Below are positions 35,732 through 48,115 of a stretch of 64,000 nucleotides of DNA, one piece after another. The translations under genes were made by a program, and so were the position numbers. The notes under the pieces are model-generated. The model was given only the letters and a program-made list of their open reading frames with translations, was not told the DNA's origin and did not search any database. The stretch covers positions 102,001-166,000 of the forward strand of contig JAODTK010003377.1 in the NCBI GenBank assembly GCA_026419785.1, in the 5' to 3' direction. This DNA is from Sclerodactyla briareus. Lineage: Eukaryota > Echinodermata > Holothuroidea > Dendrochirotida > Sclerodactylidae. Position 1 is the first letter of the stretch. Every line of letters begins with the position of its first letter.

Positions 35732-37608
35732 CTGCAATAGAAGTAGAACACTTCCTCTTGAGTAATTACATTATGAAAGTAATTCGATGATCTAGAGACA
35801 TCTTTTTGTATTAAATTTGTATTGAATTTGGTTCTTTTGTTCCAGGGTTCGTCATATAACGTTTTCCCCCAACGTAGTGGTCCTGCCGAACTAGAAAGTA
35901 AATGGAATGCCTCGATATGCATGACGTTGTATAAATTTCATGCAACAGAGAGAGTTACCAACACTTGTTGCATATAGTTAATATGCATTTTGGGTCCTCA
36001 ACAATTACAACTATTACAAAAACATTAGTGGTGGTGTATGCTATTGTTAATTACATGGGCGTTATTGATTACACTTCAATTCGATGTTTCAACCCAAATT
36101 TGGTGATAACGTTATTAGATGACCATTGACCATACCTTGGGCATAGCTTGGTGTCGTCCGGACTGTTGTAAATGTTTCATTAACCCGTATCAACTTGCAT
36201 TGAAGGACAACTGCAGGCTGGAAACAACAGGTTTCATCGTGGGAATGGAAAACTATCTATGGGTCCAAACCCCATTTCAATACGATGTTCCTATGTGGAG
36301 TTATTGGCCTTCAAAATTTGGTCCATTATGCAGAGAAATTGTGAAGAATCCCAATTGCGCAATAACATGTGACTTCACACTTGGACAATCCGGGAAGTTA
36401 TGTTTGTATTTCATTGTTTCATGTTGTTGTATGAGCAACATTTAGCATAAGTTATCATGCTCTCTCTCTCTCCTTCCTCCCTTACCAAATAACCATCAAC
36501 ACCTACCCAACCCTACTACACCAATCCTCTCCTATAGACTAAATGTTTTTCGAAGTTAAAATATGTGTGAATTTCAGAAAAACAAAGACTGCTTGCAGGG
36601 TTGTGCAAATATGACGTCATTTATCTCTGTATGATGGGATGCTTTTCGATTTTGCGCACTACGCATGCATCAACCTTCAAAGGACCGTAACTCCGTAACT
36701 TAACGGAAAATCGTATGAACGTCGGGTTTAGACTGACGCATTCAGTTTTTCTCCGGCTAATATATTACCCTCTTTATAATTTATCCTGCAGCTGTCCTTA
36801 AGCTGAGCGTCCTGGCATATACGGGGAGGAATCAGACGAGTGTCCAAATATTTGAACACAACGTGTAGGTGTGATTAGCCAATTTACTGGTTGCATTAAC
36901 ACGGAACGACGTAAGTTTTCGGTTGCAATCCAATATGGCGGAGTGTCCGTCTTCCTGGCTGCACAACTCGTAATGACTGGGTGTAGACTGACTATCCGGG
37001 TATGAAAACAATCCCATTCTATATTACGCGAGGAGAAGCGGTCTGGGTGGAATGATCCTGCTAGTTGAATATGACGTGGGGTTGAGGGCTTGCAGCTGTC
37101 GATCCAGCGTGTCGATGAGCTGACAGGAACAGGTCGGCGATTCATTAATGCAAGAACGTTCAAATGTATCGATTGTTCAATTGATCCCTTTAATAATTTG
37201 GATCAGCTGACACTACACGAGGAAGAATGGGCCTGAATGGTGGGTAGGTAATAAAAGAACTGTTCTATCAGCCAACTTCAAATTCACCGTTTACTGTATT
37301 TGGTTTGTATTTTGAAATTTTATACATAAAACATTTCAGATGTTTTTGTATGTTTCAATACACAGTACCAGTTGTGTAGACGCAAGGGTTGACACAGTGG
37401 TCGTTGTTTTTGTTTTTTTTTTGGTCAGTTGATGTAATCATGTCAGACGGGTGGCCATTGCTAGAAACAAATACACTCAGATTTGGTATATATCGTAGAT
37501 TCGACATTCGGTCCAATATGCCTATTTAACCTGACATTCAATTTCCTGCCATCAATTTCACGTAATACTCGACGAAGTTTTGTCACTCCAGTGGGATCCT
37601 TGCTAACG
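35732..37608. other. Unannotated sequence with several medium ORFs
   Basis: A 108-codon plus-strand frame (36119-36445) rich in Cys, Trp and Tyr and a 121-codon minus-strand frame (36798-37163) are present. A plus-strand frame near 37075-37233 (RVDELTGTGRRFINARTFKC) ends in a stop after an acceptor-like GTTGAGGGCTTGCAG. None has a recognised domain, and such lengths are expected by chance in a window this size. A CT-rich stretch lies at about 36460-36485. Confidence 0.25.
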
Positions 37609-37633
37609 TTTTTTTTTTTTTTTTTTTTTTTTT
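37609..37633 (+). repeat. Poly(T) tract, 25 nt
   Basis: Uninterrupted T run. On the minus strand it would be a poly(A) tail, but no retroposon body was recognised beside it. Confidence 0.9.
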
Positions 37634-40402
37634 CGGGTAACGAACGAGTGCCCTCACAATGACGTTCATCCTGCGAATGACCAATTACTGGGTATCGTTG
37701 CGTCACTCATGGACGGGGAGGTTTACCCAGATCACTGCGTTCGAAGTTGACAATAAATTAGTAATTTGCCCTCTTTTCATACACAGTATAGATACTATAG
37801 TCATGTGTTATTGCATGTTTTTACAAAATAAATATTCTTTCACGATTACCAATCTCTTAAATAACGGCGGTATGACGTATACGATGTGAAAGGCATTAAT
37901 GAGATTACGGAACTCAACTATAACCTCTCTAAAGACAAAGTGTCTCAAAGGGCCGGCCACACTCGCATCAGCAGATGTTTAGGTTTAGATTATAGCGTGA
38001 TCATAATAAAGTTTATCGTTCGATGATAGCCGTCGGGTGCTCGGAATAGATATAACGAGTATAAATGCCTACCATACATACTCAAGTACTAGGTCCGTAA
38101 CTGGAGGGGTTAATAGGTACCTCAAATGTAATAGTACTTAGAGGCTTTGCTGCGAGGAATACTACCGGAAGAATGAGGTAAAGACTCATTTACGATTTAT
38201 ATTTGGCCGTTATTTATGCGCCGTTGCTTTCGCAGAAATATTACTGTTGTAGTCAATTACTCGTGCTCATAACCAATGCTCGTGCGGAAAAGCAATTATC
38301 AAACTTGTGTAGAATCTCGCCTTGTATAAAATCCTTTCGAATAATCTGAAACATCCCTAAACAGAATAAAGAATGATGCAGAGAAGAAGTTGGTATTCTG
38401 CGTCGTCATCTTTAATTGGCAATATTCTGAATTAAACGCCATAATGTGGGATTTACAGGCCTGAAATAAGGTTTCCAATGAAATTGCAACAACGAAAATA
38501 CTAATGAAAACATCGTAGTGGATAAATACAGGTATTGTACAATTCCAACACAGATCCGACTTCAACTCGGAATGAGCAGGAACTTAACAAAGACGCATTC
38601 GAGCGTTGCACTGAGGCTATCAAATGTGCCCCGTTAAAACTAGCAATAAGGAAACCAACTGTCATTCGATCGTCATATATATGATGGAGAACACGCACTC
38701 TGAGAACGCCTTCTTCGAATAAACCAGGAATCGATTCGACTGGGCACCTACCGGAGAAAGGATGAAATCGGTGACTAGAATTTGTTCATTTTGAACAGAA
38801 AACAGGACATATATTTTTGTGTCTCTTCTGGTACGTACCAATTCGATTCGATCTCCAGTCGATGTGTGTGCGCAAGTGTGTACTACTTGTGAGCGCTCAA
38901 TGAGAAATAAATGACTAAGATGTAATCAGTAGCCATACGATACTGAAAGGCGCTCAATGATAATGAATCGCCCCGAAATAAAAATAGTGTCATACGATAC
39001 CGACGCTTCAATGGGAAATAATCTTTCCAATAGCTAAAACTCGCATGCCTTTGCACCATCTCTTCACTCAATGTTTCTGTTCGTTATTTTAAATAAAGTT
39101 AGATTTGTGAAATATGGTTTCAAAATAAATTAACATAATTTGCGCAAAGTTCTTTCAACGACTAATAATGATAATCTGAGAATAATTGATAGGTAGATAA
39201 AACTCAAAGACACGTCAGCACGTCTGTGCTATTACTTGGGTCGAAGTACGATACGATTGCTCTCAACGACTCTTCACTGCAGGAAAAAAAAACATCGATT
39301 CTCACACGTTATAGCAGGGATATATAAAAAGTCCCAAGAACCGATGCTGAAAAATAGTTTTTATCGGTATACTATTTAACATTTTCAGAATAATAATTAG
39401 GTCAATGGGTGAGCCTTTCACCTTCGTTCGCAAAGATAATTTTGCGGGTTCTCCTTGGTAATCCATTGCTCCTCGTTATCTTCAATGTATCGTCCATAAC
39501 CATAGTTTGCAGAATGGATACGGAACCTAGACTTGCCGAGCTATGTAGCAAGAACCCATCTGTCTGCTATGTTTGATTCAGTTCTAACTATTGAATGTAA
39601 ATTATGTTAAAATATTAAGATCAATGATCCCTCTCAAGGGTGTTTACTCGTAATATCGCTCAAAGGAATTCCTGAAGTGTCGAATGAAAACACTAATTGT
39701 GAAATAACTCCAACAACGCGATTATTCCATAAAACCTGTTCAATCACAAAACTCATTTAGGAGTTGATACCGTGTTCATCACTTGAAAACACGTTCAAAA
39801 GAGATAACAAAATAGTGTTTAAAGGTTCGAATTCTAAACACTGTTGTTAGAATGTACCACAGTATGCTGCAGGCTTCGGGTCATATTGAAAGAGTCATAA
39901 CCTCTCATAGCCGCCACGCCACATTCAGAAGATCTATATAGAGGTAGCTCGGACACATTCCACATTTCTATAGGAACGATTCAAAGGCCGCTTATGTACG
40001 CTACGCCGCTAATGCTGACATTCTGTATTTCGATTGGAGAGAAGGTACCTTTCACTTTCAGTTTGTATATATAGCCTTTTCTCCGAAGTTGGCAATATTT
40101 CTTTAGATAAATATATTTCAGCAGTTCTTTCACCCATGTAGTAGTTCATCAATTAATTGAAATAATGTTTCCGGTGTTAGTGTAACTCTGCGAAGTGAGG
40201 GATTTTTCGATTGACAGTTCTGTTCTGCGAAAAGTGCGTTAGCCCTGTCAGAGCAAAATATATATATTAGTTTTTAAATATCGACGTACGTGACCTCCAC
40301 TTGTTTGGGGACATTGGGTTCCTGCGACAATATTGCTCTCTCCGGGTCTTCGCCATTATGTTTCGTGTCACATTATTCCAGTCATTCGTCAAATGACATT
40401 AC
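37634..40402. other. Unannotated sequence, possibly intron
   Basis: No gene or repeat recognised. If the exon at 40403-40570 is followed by further exons of the same gene, this would contain its downstream intron. Confidence 0.3.
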
Positions 40403-40570
40403 CGACAGTATAAGGCAATATTGCGCCATCGACTGAAACGAGCTACTTGGAATGTCCAAGGTCCATTGATAGGTCACTGAATATTGATATCCATCAACCC
40501 TAGTCTTCCCTACATCATTTTCGTCCTTTCCCGGGAGGGACCAGTACGCCTGTCCTCCAGAAAAGATGGC
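40403..40570 (-). CDS. Internal exon of an unidentified protein (phase 0/0, 56 codons)
   Basis: On the minus strand a strong acceptor (TGTTTTTATTTTTTCAATATTCGCAG, within 40571-40600) is followed by 168 bp. This encodes IFSGGQAYWSLPG, then VDGYQYSVTYQWTLDI, then SSSFQSMAQYCLIL. The proposed donor is CTGTCG|GTAATG at 40402. With it the exon is exactly 56 codons, phase 0 at both ends; without it the frame stops at 40382. The Gly/Trp/Tyr-rich, beta-strand-like sequence suggests an extracellular or beta-sandwich segment, but I do not recognise the family. It lies on the same strand as the exon at 41820-42032; the phases (2 then 0) mean at least one exon lies between them, if they are one gene. Confidence 0.58.
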
Positions 40571-41510
40571 CTGCGAATATTGAAAAAATAAAAACAGATC
40601 ACACACCGTTCGTTATCTCCGGGATTAAGAAATGACTTGCACTGCAGAAATTAATTGAGTCTCCATGCGTGAAGAGACGGAATGTTTCACTATGACACAT
40701 GCCACGACCAGATATAGGCCGATTGATTGTTTGAACCGTTTAGTGTATGTCGGGCATTCGTAGTCAGCAAATGAACAAATATTGAAGCGACTCTTGTACT
40801 CAACAATATATCATCTCAAGTGATATGTTTGTTTACTGTCTTGCCACATATCTCTCGCTGTTAAGACATTTAACGGAGAACGACACAAATAATATAGAGT
40901 AGAACCAGTCGGTTCTGCAGGGAGTGGTCGTTGTATTCGGTGGCGGCAACTTTTTTAGGCGGAGTATTTGGCAACTCGACCAAAAGCAATCATTCCAACT
41001 CTAGTCTGAACCACCGCGTACTGAAACACAGCTCGACCCACATGGAGTCAAGTTTGTGGGAGGTTCAAACTTGACATGTAAGTTGATCCGCATATAACAG
41101 AAATGTTTTTGTTTCGGAGACATGGACGGCGGAGATCAACATAGGTAAAACTAGGGAAATCCATGCGAGCACTAAGTTATTGCTTTCATTCTTTCTGTTA
41201 GGTGTGTTTGTAGAGTGTTTCTGGTCAGGCCGGCATAGGTCATTGGTCTAAATCCTTGTAAACACAACTACTGAACGCTGTATTGCTGGTACGTACCATA
41301 TTCCGTAGTAGGTATGTTATACTCTACCTCACATTCAAGAATATTCCTAAAATGTTACAATATTTAGCCCTCTCTTTCAATCCAGTCTCAGAACTGGTAT
41401 TGAAAATCCCATCCATCATATGTGAATAGGCACTCTAGTTTCTCATCCACAGAAGTCCCAAAATGTGATTTTGCTCGCAGGATTTTTGTTATGAGTGTAC
41501 AACCATTTTA
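40571..41510. other. Presumed intron or intergenic sequence
   Basis: Searched on the minus strand for an exon linking the two neighbours (phase 2 to 0). A short open stretch near 41390-41480 (SVDEKLECLFTYDGWDFQYQ) looks coding-like but has no usable donor, so it is not called. Confidence 0.3.
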
Positions 41511-41801
41511 CCGAGTGAATGGCACAGCTGGTAGAGCGCGGCTTCTTCCCGTAGAGACCGGGGTTTCGATTCCAGGTCGGGTCATACCAAAGGTACCTGT
41601 TGCGTTCTCGCTGGACACTCTGCATAAGGGATTGGAGCAGGAACAAACGAGGGGTAGGCAATTGAGATACCGCCAAAGAGACATTGCCTTATTCCGTGTT
41701 ACCTGGTGAGGGATTCGCAGCTGACAATACTGCAGTATCCAGGTCTGCTTTGCTTCCGCTGGCTCGAATAGGTTCATCCTCTGCTACCATAAAAAAAAAA
41801 A
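41511..41801 (+). mobile_element. tRNA-derived SINE, copy 2
   Basis: The tRNA head is better preserved here: CAGCTGGTAGAGCGCGGCTT (A-box region) and GGGGTTTCGATTCC (B box), then CGGGTCATACCA. The body and the A11 tail match the copy at 6118-6464 block by block. It is inserted in plus orientation, antisense to the flanking exon, with its tail ending 18 bp from that exon's splice donor. No target duplication is evident. Confidence 0.8.
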
Positions 41802-41819
41802 CTAAGTATAGCAGCTCAC

Positions 41820-42032
41820 CTCGAGATGTTCTTCGGTGGTAAGACCTCCTCCGGTGAATCATCCGTCGTTTCATCAGAGCATGCGTTCAGCTGTGTACAG
41901 AGTCGCCAATATGTCCTTTGAAGCAAAGTTCTTCTCAGCATAGCTTCTACATCTTTATCCAGCTCCTCGTCTTGATAGCCGTAATTTTGTTTTAAAATCG
42001 TAATAGTGCTTGTACTGGGCCGACGTCTCTCC
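41820..42032 (-). CDS. Internal exon of an unidentified protein (phase 2/2, 213 bp)
   Basis: On the minus strand an acceptor TTCTACTTTTTAAATGTCTTGCAG, ending at 42033, and a consensus donor CTCGAG|GTGAGC, at 41820/41819, enclose 213 bp, exactly 71 codons' worth, phase 2 at both ends. The translation runs ERRRPSTSTITILKQNYGYQ, then DEELDKDVEAMLRRTLLQRT, then YWRLCTQLNACSDE and a short acidic end (TTDDSPEEVLPP). The middle could be an amphipathic helix; the end looks like a disordered linker. I do not recognise the family. Both splice sites are good, making this the best-supported exon in the window. Confidence 0.65.
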
Positions 42033-44021
42033 CTGCAAGACATTTAAAAAGTAGAAGTTTACTTCTCCCATGAAGGAAAATGTAATAGCTGATAAGATAA
42101 AAAAAATATCGGGTTGGAGAGATGTTCAGAATGTATTCATGGATGGAGGGGAGCAGAATTTCCAAGCATGTTCAATCCGTCAGCATTCTTCTCGCGTACT
42201 GTATGGTTGGGTATATCCGATATAGCCAGCGCTGAGTGAGCGTCTGTCCGATTGGCGTTCCGTCTTCACTATGCGCACTGCACTCGGTGTTGCAATCAAG
42301 TAAATCTTTGGTAGAGAGCATCAACCAAACCCATGTGCCACCCAACGAAACGACGTCGTAATATCCGCCCTAATATGACTACCCATCAAGAAATATTGAT
42401 CCGAATAAGTTTAATACGTCAACACTAACAACAAGAACTTTCTTTCAGGTGTTACAGAGGAATAGCAATATTTCCTTGTGGGCAACAGGTTCACTGGCAT
42501 AAATGTAAATAGATTAGCACAACACCCGACATCACACCCACAAACATGGACATGCGAATCCCTCATCAAGCCAAATTGGCGTTGGTTATTACAACAATAT
42601 TTACATTTAAAATACTAATGATCGAATGAATATTGCACGCCTGTGAACCAACTGTAGTAGTTTTTGCAGGAAGCCGGTTAGTGTAAGTGAACCAACCAGA
42701 TCACCGTTGGTCCCATATTGTAATCAGTTGGATCATTCCACCAGGAGAATCTTACACTAATGCTAAATCAGTGAACACGTCCAAATTTACACAAGACACG
42801 TTTTCTCGCAAATCAGAGACTTAAGTTCCTTTTCCATAAAGTTCCATTTTTTTTCCAGGATACTAGACCGATGTGCGACATTTTCTAACATGGTAGAAGT
42901 AACAGAATACAAGAAGATAAGATTCTAAGTTTAGGGTCTCTGGAAGGGTAGCGTTTATATTTTCAGCCAATGTTGCAGTTCCTCCCACATGACTCGAATG
43001 ATTCTAATTTGTGACAAGTCAAAAAGTCACAAGACAGGATTCCCATTTACAAAAGTCACGGTTTATTATTATTATATATTGCTCTTCTTCCAAAATTTGG
43101 AGATTAAAATTACTAAATAGTTTTATATTTGGTAATATAAACAGATATGAAACATTGGAATTCGTTGTATTCGTTTCAACATTACCAGAAGAAATAGATG
43201 AACGAATAATACACAGGATTGCTGATAAAATGTATGAGGAGTCAATTCTAGGGCGTCCACGTTTCTGTTCCTAGTCTGTTTTTTACATAGTGGTTTCATT
43301 CGTAATAAGCTCAGTCGTAATTTTTAGGATACTACTTGCTAAGTCGGTCAACGCCGAGGAGACGAGGAAAATACTGGCTCACACTTGCAGATGCCGTATG
43401 GTATCCCTCAAATTCGCTAGAAAATGTTTATTGAAAGTAAATTGAACATCGGAGATTGATCACTGGAGGAAAAATCGTTGTGTGCATTCGAAGGCAAAAT
43501 TACGCCTTTGTGTTACAACTATGATCTAGTGACAGAGGTTATTGTTTCAGATATATAATCAGTGGTGATTTAATTAAAACTGACGCAGTCGTGGCATCCA
43601 TATGATATGAATGCAAACACAATTGCACCGCGCACTGTGGAATAAGCTTGGGAGAAATAGCGTTGCTTTCCGTCGGGCGAATACATGAACCTTTTTTCCG
43701 TGGCGCATATACGCTAATTCCACAAAAGAATGTCGTCGATAGAAGTTAGAATACCAGATAGACGAGACACATGTCAGGTATTCCTAAATATAGGCACAGG
43801 TTGGCACCATAGCGATACCAATCGTAAACGTGTGGAAAGTTCGGTACGTATACCGATACATCATACTCGTTCCCGATACTGGGTATATACAGTTAGTCAA
43901 ATTACGTATCAAAACCAGAAAGCCAAAAGGCTTAGTGATTCCTTGACTGTTTCGTCAACCCAATAGCCAGACACACGACAAATTGGAGATTAGTAACACT
44001 TCTTATTGGCAAACCTAAGTC
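42033..44021. other. Unannotated sequence, possibly upstream intron
   Basis: Contains an inverted repeat (TTAGTGTAAG at 42678-42687 and CTTACACTAA at 42751-42760). A plus-strand open frame at 43011-43274 ends EEIDERIIHRIADKMYEESI after a fair acceptor (GTTTCAACATTACCAG near 43172-43187). Another plus-strand frame lies at 43730-43966. None is strong enough to call. Confidence 0.28.
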
Positions 44022-47000
44022 TGACATTTTCCTATCTTTACCACCAACTATAGGGTTCCTGTGCCCTTGGTAGCTACACACTAAATTTCAAGGTTTTCAG
44101 ACTTTGAACTCTGGTAACCTTAATACCTCCGACCTGACCCCAAAACATAAGTTCATGTACTCATCATGGGGAATCACACCAACCAGTATGAGCCTCAGTC
44201 ACCCCGGCCCTTTACCAAAAGCATAGGGTTCCTGTACTCCCCATAAGAAGATATACACCTAATTTCAACCTGATCAGAAACCACCATTCTGGACTTATCG
44301 TGTTTACAGGTTTTCAGACGCTGGACCTCTGGTGACCTCAGATGAAGCTCTGACCTGACCCCAAAACATAGGATTCATGTACTCATCATGGGGGAACACA
44401 CATACCAGTATGAGCTTTCAATCCAGCCGGGTGGGGTCTTGTGCTGCGTTATCGTGTTTACAAGCCCAAATTGGCCAAAATAATCAAATTTTCCAAATTT
44501 TCTATGTTCGACCAGAATTCACTCCCGCCTCCCGGCCTGAACCAAAAACGTATAGGGTTCCTGTACTCCCCATAATAAGCTATACACTAATTTCAACTTG
44601 ATCAGACAACCCTTCGGACTTATCGGTTCAAGGTTCTCAGACTTTAACCTTGGTGACTCAGATAACCTCTGACCTGACCCCAAAACACTAGGTTCATGTA
44701 CTCATCATGGGAGCACACATATCAAAGTATTAGCTTCATCCGCATCCGGGTTGGGGCATTATCGTGTTACAGCCAAAATGGCCAACATATCAAATTTTCA
44801 CAAATTTCTATTTTCGACCAAATTCCCTCCCGACCTGAACCAAAGACGATAGGTTCCTGTACTCCCCATAAGAAAGCTATACCCTATTTCAACTTGATCA
44901 GACAATCCTTCTGGACTTATCGTGTTTACCAGGGTTCTAGACTTTGACTACTTTGGTGACTCAGATAACCTCTGACCTGACCCCAAAACCAGGGTTCATG
45001 TCTCTCATGGGGAGCACACATCAAGTATACTTCATCCACCGGGTGGTGTCGAGTTCACGTGTTTACAGCCAAAAATGGCCACAATCTCAATTTTCCACAA
45101 TTTTCTATTTATCGACCAAAATTCACCCGACCTGAACCGACAACAATAGGGTTCCTGTACTCCCCATAAGAAAAGCTATATCCTATTTTCAACTGATCAT
45201 CACCAACCATCTGGACTTATCTTGTTCACAAGTTTGTCAGACTTTGACCTCTGGTGACCGTCAGAGACCTCTGACTGACCCAAAAACAATCGGGTTCATG
45301 TACTCATCATGGGGAACTCCCATGCCAATTCATGAGCTTCTCCATCCGGGTGGATCGAGTCCATGTTTACAAGCCTCAAATTGGCCACAATATCAAATTT
45401 TCACAATTCCCAAATTTTTTCCGAACCAAAATTCACACTCCCGCCTGAACCAACAACAATGGAGTTCCTGTCCACTCCATAAGAATGCTATACACCTACT
45501 TTCAACTTGATCAACACCAGTCTGGACTTATCATGTGTACAGTTTCAGACTTTGACGTCTGGTGACCGTCATATACCTCTGCCTGTACCCAAACAATAGG
45601 GTTCATGTCTCACATGGGGAACCACATACCAAGTATGCGCTATCATCCATCCGGTGGGGATCGAGTTATCTGTTTACAAGCCAACTTGGCCAAATAGCAA
45701 ATTTTCACAAAATTTTTCTATTTTCGACCAAATTCCCTCCCGACCTGATCCAAAACATGGGTTCCTATACTTCCCATAAGAAAGCTTGCACCTAATTCCA
45801 ACTTGATCAGACCAACCATTCTGACTTATCGTGTTTCAAGGTTTTCAGACTTGACCTCTGGGTGACCTCAGATGAGACTCATGACCTACCCGAAAACAAT
45901 AGGGTTGAGTGTACTCATCATGGGGAATACACATACCAGTATGAGCTTCTACATCTAGCAGGTCGAGTTCTCGTGGTTTCAAACGCAAATTGACCAAAAC
46001 AATCGACTTTTCACAAATTTTCACAATTCTTGAACCAAATTCCCCCCCACCTTACCAAAATTAATAGGGGTCCTGTACTTTCCATAAGAAAGCTATACAC
46101 CTAATTCCAACTTGATCAGACCACCATTCTGGACTTACGTGTTTTACAAAGGTTTTCAGACTTGACCACCTTGTGACCTCAGACGTTCTCTGACCTGACC
46201 CCAAAACAAAAGATTCATGTACTCATCATGGGGAACACAGCATACAAAGTATGAGCTTCATCCATCCGGTGGGGTCGAGTTATGTGTTTACAAGCCAAAA
46301 TTGCCAAAATATCAAATTTTCCACAAATTTTCCACAAATTTTCTATTTTTCGATTCGCCCAGAATTCCTCCCGGCCCTGACCAACAATAAGGTTCTGTAC
46401 TCCCCATAAAAAGCTATAAACCTAATTTCAACTTGATCATACACCATTCTGGACTTATCGTGTGTTAACAAGTTTCTCAGACTTTGACCTTTGGTTGACC
46501 TCAAATGACTTCTCTGACCTGACCCCAAAACAATAGGTGTCATGTCTCATCATGGGGAGCACACATATCAAGTATGAGCTTCATCCCTCCCGGGTTGGTG
46601 TCGAGTTATCGGTTTACACAAAGTCAAAAATGGCAAAAATCAATTTTCATCAAAATTTTTCTATTTTCGACCAAAATTCACCCCGATCTGACCCGAAAAC
46701 CAATAGGGTTCCTGTACTTCCCATAAGAAAGCTATAATACCTAATTTCAACTTGATCGACCAACCATTCTTGACTTATCGTGTTCAACAGGTTTTCAGAC
46801 TTGACCTCTGTGACCTCAGATGCCTCTGACCTGACCCCAAAACATGGGGTTCATGCACTCCCATGGGGAACTCACATGCCACGTCTGATGCTTCATCATC
46901 GCATCCGGTGTGGGATCGAGGTTCATCATTGTTTACAAGCAAAATTGGCCCAAATATCAAATTTTCACAAATTTTTCCATTTTCGAGATCGACCACAGTC

Positions 47001-48115
47001 ACCCGACCTGAACCCAAAACCAATGGAGTTCCTGTACACTCATAAGAAAGCTATACAACCTAATTTCAACTTGTCAACCACCCTTCTGGACTTATCATGG
47101 TTTCAAGGTTTTCAGACTTTGAACTCTGGTGACCTCAGAGACCTCTGGCCTGACCCAAAAACATAGGGTTCATGTCCTCACATGGGGAAACACTACATAC
47201 CAAGTATGATCTTCATCCATCCGGTGGGGTGAGATTATCGTGTTTTACAATCCAATTGGCCAAAATAATAAATTTTTCCACAAATTTTCTATTTTCGACC
47301 AAATTCACTCTCGACCTGTACCAATTAACAATGGGTTCCTATACTTCCATAAGAACGCTATGCCACAACTATCCTAATTTCAAACTTTAATCAGACCACC
47401 ATTCTGGACTTATCGTGTTTCAAGGTTTTCAGACTTGACCTCTTTGACCTCAGATGACCTCGGACCTACCCAAGAACCATAGGGTTGTTGTACTCATCAT
47501 GGGAACTACACATACCAAGTATGAGCTTCATCCTCCAGGCAGGGTCGAGTTTCGTGTTTACAAACCAAAATTGGCCAACATCGACTTTATTCACAAATTT
47601 TCTATTTTGCCCAAAATTCACCCCCACCTATACCAAGAACAATAGGGTTCCTGTACTCCCCATAAAAGCTGAATACCAAATTTGCAACTTGATCATGACC
47701 AACCATTCCTGTCTTATCGTGTTTACAAAGTTTTCAGACTTGGACCTCGGTGACCTCAGATGACCTCTGACCTGACCCAAACCAAAATCGATAGGGTCCA
47801 TGTACTCATCAGTGGAACTTCACATACCAAGTATGACCTTCACAATCCATCCTGGGTGGGGTCGATTTATCGGTTTACAGCCCAAATTGGCCAAAATATC
47901 AAATTTTCACAATTTTATAAATTTTCGAACCAAAATTCACTCCCGACCTGAACCAATATCAATAGATTCTGTACCCCTTAGAAAGCTATCACCTAATTTC
48001 AACTTGATCAGACCAACCATTCTGGACTTATCGTGTTTACAAGGTTTCAAACTTTGACCTTGGGTGACTCAGATGACCTCGACCTGACCCAGAAAACAAT
48101 AGGGTCATGTACACA
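44022..48115 (+). repeat. Tandem array of a 310-bp unit, about 13 copies, each an internal dimer
   Basis: The anchor CATGTACTCATCATGGGGA or a variant recurs near 44376, 44695, 44996, 45296, 45602, 45910, 46215, 46533, 46850, 47169, 47491 and 47789, with a partial copy at 48105. Steps are 298-322 bp. A shorter first step from 44154 lacks part of one half. Each unit has two related halves: one with ATAGGGTTCATGTACTCATC and one with ATAGGGTTCCTGTACTCCCC; both carry a TTATCGTGTTTACA. The halves measure roughly 180 and 140 bp. Short ORFs here are by-products. The minus strand matches the style of the 62-63 kb array. Confidence 0.93.
47751..47773 (-). promoter_or_regulatory. Best-preserved cluster of three nuclear-receptor half-sites in the 310-bp array
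   Basis: The plus strand reads TGACCT-caga-TGACCT-c-TGACCT; on the minus strand this is AGGTCA-DR1-AGGTCA-DR4-AGGTCA. The consensus of the array has a further half-site spaced by four. Most other copies carry an indel in at least one site. Sequence match only; no evidence of binding. Confidence 0.4.

Noticed and set aside
36798..37163. 121-codon minus-strand ORF
   Set aside because: No domain or splice sites; length is within chance for the window.
42678..42760. Tiny inverted-repeat transposon
   Set aside because: Only 10-bp arms around 63 bp with no target duplication or second copy.
44377..48057. Many 60-128 codon ORFs in the 310-bp array
   Set aside because: Repeat by-products; the frame differs from copy to copy.
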